Shown here piece by piece: positions 1-5,355 of a stretch of 17,000 bases of DNA. Made by a program: the position numbers and the translations under genes. The DNA comes from UBA1049 sp964525815 (lineage in GTDB: Bacteria > Bacillota > Clostridia > Oscillospirales > CAG-382), in the NCBI GenBank assembly GCA_964525815.1, contig CAZGJQ010000039.1:1-17000 (forward strand). The letters run 5' to 3'. The notes under the pieces are model-generated. The model was not told where the DNA came from. It did not search any database and saw only the letters and a program-made list of their open reading frames with translations. Numbering within the stretch: position 1 is the stretch's first letter; each line of letters begins with the position of its first letter.

Positions 1-220
1 ATGAAAGATAATCTTCGTATTTTGTTTGATTGAAATAGCGAATATAGATTCCAACCTTATATGGCATCTGGGTACTCGGTCTTTCGTGACGAATACGCCC
101 TAACCACTCTTTATGCTCGGCAAGCTTCCTTGATTGTTCGGAATCCTCACCAAAAATAATAGAGAATTGTGGTGTTACCGCAATTTCATTCATCTTATTA
201 TATATTTCAACTTCATTCAT
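1..220 (-). CDS. Probable serine recombinase, N-terminal part (cut by window edge)
   Basis: This reading frame, on the minus strand, starts with ATG at 220 and is open to the left edge, giving about 73 residues. A G-rich Shine-Dalgarno-like run (GGGGG) lies just upstream of the ATG. After a leader containing VTPQFSIIFGEDSEQSRKL, the segment KVGIYIRYFNQTKYEDYLS resembles the first beta-strand and early helix of resolvase-type catalytic domains (VGIYxR...), where the catalytic residue is usually a serine shortly after the arginine. Here that area reads IRYFNQT, so the nucleophile cannot be assigned. The family call is from memory of clostridial recombinase-like proteins and is an inference. It lies downstream of, and in the same direction as, the XRE regulator at 364-729. 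The product would be a DNA recombinase or a degenerate relative linked to a mobile element. Confidence 0.45.
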   Translation of the reverse strand, partial: MNEVEIYNKMNEIAVTPQFSIIFGEDSEQSRKLAEHKEWLGRIRHERPSTQMPYKVGIYIRYFNQTKYEDYLS

Positions 221-284
221 AGCTATTGCCCCCAGAATAAAATAGTCTCCGGAACATTTTATTGTTTTTTGTCGATAAAAGGAA

Positions 285-318
285 TAAACCACGGGTCAAG
301 TATTTGACTCGTGGTTTA
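285..318. repeat. Imperfect hairpin, related to the one at 1263-1290
   Basis: The arms at 285-299 and 304-318 pair over 15 bp with one G-T wobble around a 4-nt loop. Read on the plus strand it contains GGGTCAAG, then a 5-nt spacer, then GAC, and ends TGGTTTAT. The hairpin at 1263-1290 has the same layout in the same orientation. On the minus strand the stem is followed by moderately U-rich sequence, so it may terminate the regulator ending at 364. Terminator versus dispersed repeat cannot be decided from this window. Confidence 0.6.
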
Positions 319-363
319 TAAAAGGAGAAATAAATAACAGGTCAGAAACGATTTTCTAACCTG

Positions 364-729
364 TTAAACATCATACATATTTTTATTTGAGTGCATTGTG
401 GCTTTTAATTCCTTAACAATTTTGATAATAGCATCAATTTCATCCGGGGTGCAATCTCCGAGAATTTCTGCAAACTCATTCTGATATAAATTTTTCACCT
501 CAGGAATGTCCGGACGCAGTAGCACATCAGCGGAAATTTGCAGAGCTTCTGCAATTCGTGTGAATGTGGCAAGCATCATTTTAGATTTACCGAGTTCAAT
601 ATCACTTATATGAGAAAGACCGATATTCGCTTTAATCGATAAATCTGCTTGGGTCATACCTTTTTGAATGCGAATTTTTCTAATCCTTGCCCCGACTTTT
701 TTATATTCCTCTTTGCTTTTATTGTCCAC
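364..729 (-). CDS. XRE-family transcriptional regulator
   Basis: This encodes a 121-residue protein with a Cro/CI-type helix-turn-helix at about residues 12-70: RIRKIRIQKGMTQADLS is helices 1-2, and IGLSHISDIELGKSKM covers the recognition helix and the next turn. The start is GTG at 727-729, preceded by the strong ribosome-binding site AAGGGGGTG. The C-terminal part carries NEFAEILGDCTPDE, closely matching HEFAQLLSDCSDYE in the divergent neighbour at 869-1228, so the two genes are paralogues. It probably binds as a dimer to sites in the shared intergenic region and controls itself, its neighbour, or the adjoining mobile or defence genes. That role is inferred from arrangement, and no target is proven. 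Confidence 0.85.
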   Translation of the reverse strand: MDNKSKEEYKKVGARIRKIRIQKGMTQADLSIKANIGLSHISDIELGKSKMMLATFTRIAEALQISADVLLRPDIPEVKNLYQNEFAEILGDCTPDEIDAIIKIVKELKATMHSNKNMYDV

Positions 730-868
730 AACAACACCCCCTTTTCGTCTACAGGCTATGTTTTAATAAAATTATATCGGGTGCAGCCTATTAAATATAT
801 AGTCTATACAAGTAGATATAGTCCGTAGGCTATAATGATACTGATAAAATTTTTTGGAGGTATCAACT
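730..868. promoter_or_regulatory. Divergent promoter/operator region between two XRE genes
   Basis: This 139-bp A+T-rich region separates the two divergent regulators. A perfect TATAAT lies at 831-836, 33 bp before the plus-strand ATG, with a poor -35. On the other strand a TATAAT (ATTATA on plus) lies at 771-776. A motif close to TAGGCTAT recurs as ACAGGCTATG (751-760), GCAGCCTAT (783-791, inverted) and CCGTAGGCTATAAT (823-836), the last overlapping the plus-strand -10. A further TCTA/TAGA inverted repeat sits near 803-817. Repeats overlapping both -10 elements are what a Cro/CI-like mutual switch would show. Which protein binds which site is unknown. Confidence 0.5.
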
Positions 869-1228
869 ATGGCACTCAATTACATCTCAATTGGAGAAAA
901 GATTAAAGCAATCAGGAAAAGAAAAGGTTTTTCGCAACTGGCCCTTTCTGAACTAATTGACCGATCCCCAACCTATATCAGCTACATAGAAGGTGGGATA
1001 AAAAGCATGAGTCTGGACACCTTTATCCTTCTCGTCAATGCTCTGAACACCACGGCGGATGAACTTTTAATGGATAATCTTAAAAACACAATAAAAGTTT
1101 CCAACCATGAATTTGCCCAACTTCTTTCAGATTGCAGCGACTATGAAAAAAGAATTATGTTTGACGTAATAACGGCAACAAAGAAATCTATTCGGGAGAA
1201 TAGACATTACATCCGCCCCCGTCGATAA
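869..1228 (+). CDS. XRE-family transcriptional regulator (divergent paralogue)
   Basis: The protein has 119 residues. The ATG at 869 is chosen because GGAGG lies at 856-860, eight bases upstream; the upstream TTG at 854 overlaps that ribosome-binding site and is unlikely to be used. The HTH covers about residues 10-62: KIKAIRKRKGFSQLALSELI, then SPTYISYIEGG and LDTFILLVNALNTTADELL. The tail HEFAQLLSDCS matches the corresponding part of the minus-strand regulator at 364-729. It ends in a basic stretch (RPRR). The pair probably forms a bistable or autoregulated switch for the island, but no functional partner can be read from the sequence. Confidence 0.85.
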   Translation: MALNYISIGEKIKAIRKRKGFSQLALSELIDRSPTYISYIEGGIKSMSLDTFILLVNALNTTADELLMDNLKNTIKVSNHEFAQLLSDCSDYEKRIMFDVITATKKSIRENRHYIRPRR

Positions 1229-1262
1229 TTATTATATAAATTAATATTTGTAGGGGCAATCC

Positions 1263-1290
1263 ACCAGGGGTCAAGGAGTAGACCTCTGGT
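1263..1290. repeat. Imperfect hairpin, second copy of the 285-318 type
   Basis: The arms ACCAGGGGTC (1263-1272) and GACCTCTGGT (1281-1290) pair over 10 bp with one G-T wobble around an 8-nt loop. As at 285-318, the plus strand reads GGGTCAAG, 5-nt spacer, GAC, ending TGGTTTAT. It lies 35 bp after the stop of the second regulator. No U-run follows (GGATAAAAAAATG), so it is not a textbook terminator on the plus strand. Confidence 0.6.
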
Positions 1291-1353
1291 TTATGGATAA
1301 AAAAATGCTGAAACAGCACCGCTATCAGAAAATTATATTTTCACGATAACTGA

Positions 1354-1494
1354 TTACATTTTCAGCAAAATCAGAGTTTCATAATATATGGTTTGTATAA
1401 TTATCTGAATAAGGTATTAGATGATCATATCGAAGTAACTGTTGACGGAAAACTTACCGTGATATTTTTGACCAGAACGAAGTTTGTGATTTAA
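1354..1494 (+). pseudogene. Broken reading frame resembling the C-terminus of a serine recombinase
   Basis: A reading frame with no usable start ends at TAA 1492-1494 and reads YNYLNKVLDDHIEVTVDG, then KLTVIFLTRTKFVI. The pattern VDHIEV..DGKLTVIF..GTE is like the last beta-strands of large serine recombinases, which is inference from memory. Upstream, a different frame holds a short peptide (MLKQHRYQKIIFSR, 1305-1349), suggesting decay by frameshift or deletion. With the recombinase-like gene at the left edge, this hints that the island was carried by an integrative element. It may also be unrelated A+T-rich noise. Confidence 0.3.
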
Positions 1495-1580
1495 ATGTTA
1501 ACTCAAATTAAAAACTTTATATGTGCATTTTATAGTATATGTATAAATGAGAATAAATCGTCATATAATTATATTAAATT

Positions 1581-1606
1581 ACCAATCAGAACATATTGGT
1601 TTTTTA
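1581..1606 (+). terminator. Weak terminator-like hairpin before the rloA-like operon
   Basis: ACCAAT (1581-1586) pairs with ATTGGT (1595-1600) over six A/T-rich base pairs and is followed directly by a run of T. It could stop leftover transcription from the broken frame upstream, insulating the operon promoter at 1642-1670. The stem is weak. Confidence 0.35.
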
Positions 1607-1641
1607 TTTGGAGAAATAAACTCTAAATACAACCTTTACGA

Positions 1642-1670
1642 TTGACAAATTCAAATTCATATGATACAAT
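1642..1670 (+). promoter_or_regulatory. Promoter of the ATPase/RloB operon
   Basis: A perfect -35 TTGACA (1642-1647), a 17-bp spacer and the -10 TACAAT (1665-1670), preceded by TG one base away (extended -10), form a strong housekeeping promoter. Transcription should start near 1677, leaving a short leader containing GGAGG at 1686-1690 before the ATG at 1701. No operator-like repeat overlaps it, so the operon looks constitutively expressed. Confidence 0.8.
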
Positions 1671-1700
1671 AATTTTACCTATAATGGAGGTGGTATAGAA

Positions 1701-3053
1701 ATGCTAGTTAAATTACTTGTCGAGAATTTTATGTCTTTTGAAAATGAAACTGTGTTGACTATGATTCCATCAAACAAAACACGAAAAAAGACAGACCATA
1801 AAATTAATGTTAAGAGTACACCACTTTTAAAATATGCTGTTATTTACGGAGCTAACGCTGCAGGAAAATCAAATTTAGTTGAGGTTTTTAGATTTATTCA
1901 ATATTGTGTTACCAAGGCCATACCAGCAGAAGCAACTACTATGTTTTGCAAGACAACAAAAGAAAATGCTGAAAAATCAAGTACTTTTGAAATTCAATTT
2001 ACAATTAATGATAAATTTTATGCATATGGTTTTTCATTGATTTTAAGCCAAAGGAAAATTATTTCTGAATGGCTTTATGAATTATATCAAAATGGTTCTT
2101 CTAAAGTATTATTTGAGAGAGAATTAGGAAATAAACCGAAACTTGGTGATGGAATTTCTTTAGAAACAAGTGATAATTTAAAAATGCAAACTTATTTAGA
2201 TGATTTTGACGAGAATTCAAATACACTATTTTTATCTGTCATGAATCGTGGTAAAAAGTATGCACCCTCTTCAAAGTTAGGTTTTTTCAAAGAAGTCTTT
2301 AACTGGGTAAACGATAGTTTGGATATTTGTACTCCCCAGACTTCCCTCACAAGCTTTGAATATTATTACGATGAAGCTTCGTTGTCAATTATCAATGAAC
2401 TTATTAAAACATTTGATACTGGTATTAGTGAAGTTGGAATAGATGAAATATCGATTGAAGAATTACGCAAAGAACTTCCAGTTCCGATTTTCGATGATCT
2501 AATGGCAGAATTAAAGAAGAAATCCGAAGATGAAGGTATAACGAAATTTAAAATTTCAATGCGCTCTTATAATAGTTTTTTTAACATCGAGTCATTAGAT
2601 AATCAAGAATTTAAAGTAACCACTATAAAACTAAAACACGGAAAGTCATTTTATGACTTTAGATTTAGTGAAGAGTCAGATGGAACAAGACGCCTATTTG
2701 AATTGTTGGACATTCTCTTAAATAAGTCGCAGGATAAAGTATATGTAATAGATGAAATGGAGAGAAGTTTACATCCTAAGCTAACGTCTAGATTTATTGA
2801 ACTGTTTGATAAACTTCATCCTGAACAAAAAATACAGCTTGTTTTTACTACCCATGAATCATCAATAATGGATCAGGAATTGTTCCGCAGAGATGAGATT
2901 TGGTTTGTAGAAAGGGATAAGAATAATAACAGCTGCATTTATTCATTAGATATATTTAAGGAACGATATGATAAAAAGTTGAGTAAAGCTTATCTTGAAG
3001 GTAGGTATGGTGCGATTCCTGTGTTCACCTCTTTCAGTTTTAAGGAGGAATAA
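1701..3053 (+). CDS. AAA/OLD-like ATPase, RloA-type (probable anti-phage component)
   Basis: This 450-residue cytosolic ATPase has an SMC/ABC-like head. Its N-terminus (LVKLLVENFMSFENETVL) is typical of AAA_15/AAA_21-type proteins. The Walker A motif GANAAGKS lies at 50-57, an ABC-signature-like SDGT at 326-329, Walker B VIDEMERSLHP with acidic D351-E352, and the H-loop histidine in TTHESS at 385. A helical insertion lies between Walker A and the signature. It has its own strong promoter and a GGAGG ribosome-binding site. The next gene, one base after its stop, encodes an RloB-like protein, and this pairing is known as RloA-RloB (R-linked ORFs near type I restriction loci) and resembles lactococcal AbiL. 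In related ATPase/Toprim-like systems the ATPase senses infection and controls the partner; that role is inferred here. The general ATPase call is certain and the defence role is likely. Confidence 0.85.
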   Translation: MLVKLLVENFMSFENETVLTMIPSNKTRKKTDHKINVKSTPLLKYAVIYGANAAGKSNLVEVFRFIQYCVTKAIPAEATTMFCKTTKENAEKSSTFEIQFTINDKFYAYGFSLILSQRKIISEWLYELYQNGSSKVLFERELGNKPKLGDGISLETSDNLKMQTYLDDFDENSNTLFLSVMNRGKKYAPSSKLGFFKEVFNWVNDSLDICTPQTSLTSFEYYYDEASLSIINELIKTFDTGISEVGIDEISIEELRKELPVPIFDDLMAELKKKSEDEGITKFKISMRSYNSFFNIESLDNQEFKVTTIKLKHGKSFYDFRFSEESDGTRRLFELLDILLNKSQDKVYVIDEMERSLHPKLTSRFIELFDKLHPEQKIQLVFTTHESSIMDQELFRRDEIWFVERDKNNNSCIYSLDIFKERYDKKLSKAYLEGRYGAIPVFTSFSFKEE

Positions 3054-3054
3054 C

Positions 3055-3768
3055 ATGGCACCTATACGTACCTATACTAACTGGAATAGCCGTTCTACAA
3101 ATAGCGAAAGGCAAATAGAACCATATCGACATTATTATTTTATCTGTGAAGGTAAAAATACCGAAAAATGGTATTTCCAAAAGCTAATTGATATTAGGAA
3201 AGATTTATCAATTCATTCTCAAATTGATCTTGTATATTTAGAGAAGACAGATGAGGACGAGAATTTATCAAATCCCGAGCAATTAATTGAATTTGCCGAT
3301 AAACAAAAAACAAACGACATGATTACTTTTGATCCAAAGTTTGATAAAATGATCGTCGTTTTCGATGCTGATGTTTTTGAAAATAATTTACAGAATTATG
3401 AGCAAGTTATAGAAAAAGGAATAAAGAAGAATATACTAGGTGTTACTAATCCTAGTTTTGAACTATTCTTATTATTACATTATGAGAATTCGGTTGAAGA
3501 ATTGATTTTACCTGATGTAACTAATATTATTCAAAATGCATGGGTTGGGAATGGACAAAACCGAAGAAGGTATATTGAAGATATTTTCCGAAAAAAATCT
3601 TGTATGAGGCCGAAGACTAACAGTAATATTAGTGAGCTTGCTAATAAAGTACATATAGCTATTGCTCAAGAAAGTAAACTTAATAATGATATCACATCAT
3701 GCAAAGGGACTGTTACAAGCAATATTGGACAAATAATTCAATCAATTATTAATGATCAGTGCAGTTGA
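3055..3768 (+). CDS. RloB-like protein (Toprim-like putative effector nuclease)
   Basis: The protein has 237 residues. The ATG at 3055 is chosen for AAGGAGG at 3042-3048; the frame is open further upstream inside the ATPase gene, but that part is overlap. Only one base separates the two genes, so they are translationally coupled. Landmarks of the RloB family (PF13707) are a basic disordered N-terminus, the strand YYFICEGKNTEKWYF with glutamate E32, an acidic VVFDADVF with D104 and D106, and NPSFELFLLLHYEN (132-145). A conserved Glu followed by DxD is the arrangement of Toprim-type metal sites, which is why it is thought to be the nuclease or effector partner of the ATPase. Function is by family analogy (RloAB, AbiL). 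Codon use is as A+T-rich as in the ATPase gene and unlike the genes after 4400, consistent with co-transfer. Confidence 0.8.
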   Translation: MAPIRTYTNWNSRSTNSERQIEPYRHYYFICEGKNTEKWYFQKLIDIRKDLSIHSQIDLVYLEKTDEDENLSNPEQLIEFADKQKTNDMITFDPKFDKMIVVFDADVFENNLQNYEQVIEKGIKKNILGVTNPSFELFLLLHYENSVEELILPDVTNIIQNAWVGNGQNRRRYIEDIFRKKSCMRPKTNSNISELANKVHIAIAQESKLNNDITSCKGTVTSNIGQIIQSIINDQCS

Positions 3769-3887
3769 TTAGTGAGTATTATTGATTTTAACAATAGTCA
3801 CACATTAACCGAAAGCTTTGTGTAATCTTTCAAACAGGTATAAAAATTACATTCTATGTGGAATTCATTGTAAACTGAATGTCTAGC

Positions 3888-3932
3888 AAAACAGCGGAAT
3901 AGAGGCTAAGATTGCCTAAACTCCGCTGTTTT
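3888..3932 (+). terminator. Long stem-loop after the defence operon
   Basis: AAAACAGCGGA (3888-3898) pairs perfectly with TCCGCTGTTTT (3922-3932), and an inner AGGC/GCCT pair (3903-3906, 3914-3917) extends the structure. T-rich sequence follows (TTTTAATGCTTTTT). It lies 120 bp after the rloB-like stop and is the best candidate terminator for that operon. It also opens the hairpin-dense interval described next. Confidence 0.5.
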
Positions 3933-4255
3933 AATGCTTTTTAAAGGGGGGTGCATTTGCACCCCCTCGGGGGTGCCTCTTGGAGGAATAGTTAAATTGT
4001 ATCAGTGGTTGACTGACTATACAAATAAGTAGCTTGTCGTTGATACAATGGCAAGCTACTTTTATATGCATAAAAATTGCTGGCGGCACAATTTCTTTCA
4101 AAAACAAAAAGGAATGCAAAAACGAGTTACCCATTCCCCCTGCAGGGCTGCTTCCAAGCGCCGATGCAATCGGAACGCTCTCACTCACAGGTGAAATTCC
4201 GATATGTTGTAAATTATTAAACAATTAAGCTAATATGGCTTTTTGGTTGATCTTT
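3933..4255. other. Gene-free, hairpin-dense interval of unknown nature
   Basis: No convincing gene is present. Short frames on both strands (4034-4228 plus, 3931-4224 minus) lack ribosome-binding sites and known motifs. The interval instead holds consecutive stem-loops: GGGGGTGC (3947-3954) with GCACCCCC (3959-3966), which can alternatively pair with a third arm GGGGGTGC (3969-3976); AAGTAGCTTG (4027-4036) with CAAGCTACTT (4052-4061) followed by T's; GGAATG (4111-4116) with CATTCC (4132-4137); the palindrome CCCTGCAGGG (4138-4147); CCGAT (4161-4165) with ATCGG (4169-4173); and CGGAA (4171-4175) with TTCCG (4197-4201). TTGTATCA (3997-4004) can also reach TGATACAA (4041-4048). It may be a structured RNA, a miniature mobile or repeat element, or decayed DNA. 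Confidence 0.5.
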
Positions 4256-4305
4256 TGCATTAAAATCCTACAATAACTTGACACGGACATATATTTTGCG
4301 AGCGG

Positions 4306-4334
4306 TTGACAAAAGCATATTATTAATATAGAAT
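4306..4334 (+). promoter_or_regulatory. Promoter of the HAD phosphatase gene
   Basis: A perfect TTGACA (4306-4311), a 17-bp spacer and TAGAAT (4329-4334). The predicted start near 4341 leaves a leader of about 70 nt. In that leader AAAGGA lies at 4361-4366, far from the ATG, and a hairpin TTTTATC/GATAAAA (4369-4375, 4387-4393) sits in between. Confidence 0.7.
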
Positions 4335-4411
4335 AAAAAAACATATAATTAATTCAGCAGAAAGGAAATTTTATCACGACCCTCGCGATAAAAAAGCTTT
4401 TTATATTTACA

Positions 4412-5062
4412 ATGAAAAATTACAAGCATATTCTTTTTGATTTGGACGGAACCTTAACTGACTCGCAGCCCGGGATTTTTTCCTCGCTGAAGTATTCGCT
4501 TAGGTATTTTGGTATAAACGAAGACAGCGAGGAAAGACTTAGAAGAATGATAGGACCTCCCTTAGCCCAGTCCTTTACCGAGTTTTACGGATTCGATACA
4601 AAAAAGGCACAGGAAGCGCTTATAAAATACAGAGAGGTCTATTCGGTAACAGGTATTTATGAGAATAGTGTTTATAAGGGGATACCCCGTCTTCTGGACA
4701 GCCTGCGGAGTGCCGGAATGAATCTTATTCTCGCCACCTCCAAGCCGGAGAGCTTCGCCATAAGGGTTATTGAGCATTTTGATTTATACAAATATTTTTC
4801 CTATATTTCGGCGGGGGATATGGAGCAAAGGCATAGTGAAAAAGCTGATATAATCCGCAAGGCGATCACGGCAAATAATACCACAAACACAAAAAATGCG
4901 ATTATGATAGGGGACAGAAGGTTCGACATCAACGGAGCGGCGGTATGCGGAATTGACTCGGTGGGTGTGCTCTACGGCTACGGTAGCCGGGAGGAGCTGA
5001 CACAAGCGGGAGCAACCTATATTGCGGAAAAGGTTGAGGACATATCAAGCATTTTGTTATAA
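4412..5062 (+). CDS. HAD-superfamily phosphatase (Gph/phosphoglycolate phosphatase-like)
   Basis: A 216-residue cytosolic hydrolase of the haloacid dehalogenase superfamily, subfamily IA. Motif I, FDLDGTLTDS, lies at residues 9-18 and supplies the nucleophilic and acid/base aspartates. Next come a helical cap domain, motif II ATSKPES, the motif III lysine around HSEKADI, and motif IV MIGDRRFDINGA, whose aspartates bind magnesium. The length is normal for Gph-like enzymes that dephosphorylate small metabolites such as phosphoglycolate, but the substrate cannot be read from sequence. The ATG at 4412 is chosen because it places the first strand correctly; no clear ribosome-binding site stands directly before it. 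It is monocistronic, as the downstream cyclase has its own promoter. Confidence 0.9.
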   Translation: MKNYKHILFDLDGTLTDSQPGIFSSLKYSLRYFGINEDSEERLRRMIGPPLAQSFTEFYGFDTKKAQEALIKYREVYSVTGIYENSVYKGIPRLLDSLRSAGMNLILATSKPESFAIRVIEHFDLYKYFSYISAGDMEQRHSEKADIIRKAITANNTTNTKNAIMIGDRRFDINGAAVCGIDSVGVLYGYGSREELTQAGATYIAEKVEDISSILL

Positions 5063-5104
5063 AAACGATATTAGTGGGGAATTTTATAATATATTGCAAT
5101 ACTA

Positions 5105-5133
5105 TTGACAATTTATATTAAACGGTTTATAAT
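5105..5133 (+). promoter_or_regulatory. Promoter of the riboswitch-diguanylate cyclase unit
   Basis: Both hexamers are perfect consensus: TTGACA (5105-5110), a 17-bp spacer, TATAAT (5128-5133). Transcription should begin near 5140, giving a leader of about 215 nt that contains the c-di-GMP aptamer before the TTG start at 5356. Such a strong promoter fits control exerted mainly after initiation. Confidence 0.85.
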
Positions 5134-5224
5134 GTAGGCAGGATAATTATTAATTATGCTTTTTTCACTAATTATAATATCAAATTTTAAATAAATATAA
5201 ACAATGTTACACAATTATGAATAT

Positions 5225-5302
5225 TTTGGCAAAACCGGGGAAATCCGGCGACGCAAAGTCAAGGGTCTAAACCAGTTAATGGTATGACAGCCGATTGCAA
5301 TC
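5225..5302 (+). ncRNA. Cyclic-di-GMP riboswitch class I (GEMM-I) aptamer
   Basis: The sequence carries the signature elements of GEMM-I in order: GGCAAAACC at 5228-5236; a short helix CCGGG/TCCGG capped by a GAAA tetraloop (5235-5248); the nearly invariant GACGCAAAG at 5250-5258; GGGTCTAAACC at about 5263-5273; a small hairpin; then TATGACAGCCG at 5283-5293, the docking side of the tetraloop. The closing helix pairs GCAA (5229-5232) with TTGC (5295-5298) and is short and imperfect. In this class the RNA binds one c-di-GMP. It sits in the leader of a GGDEF protein, so ligand and regulated product belong to the same pathway. An ATG inside the aptamer (5284) is not a start codon. Confidence 0.92.
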
Positions 5303-5355
5303 AACAGCGCACCTTTTTGCATTCGCTGGTTATTCCGAAGCAAGGAGGTGTTTTT
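5303..5355 (+). promoter_or_regulatory. Putative translational expression platform of the riboswitch
   Basis: The cyclase ribosome-binding site AAGGAGGTG (5342-5350) can pair over nine positions, two of them G-U, with CACCTTTTT (5310-5318), which would hide it. A competing hairpin CAGCG (5305-5309) with CGCTG (5324-5328) holds this anti-Shine-Dalgarno strand in its loop. There is no stem followed by a U-run, so control is more likely translational than by termination. Which state c-di-GMP favours cannot be decided by inspection. Confidence 0.5.

Noticed and set aside
3931..4228. Short frames on both strands (97 and 64 residues)
   Set aside because: No ribosome-binding site, no motif, and the sequence is explained by palindromes read through in both directions.
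5284..5355. N-terminal extension of the diguanylate cyclase from ATG 5284
   Set aside because: This ATG lies in the conserved 3' part of the GEMM-I aptamer and has no ribosome-binding site; AGGAGG with TTG at 5356 directly precedes a normal membrane-helix start.
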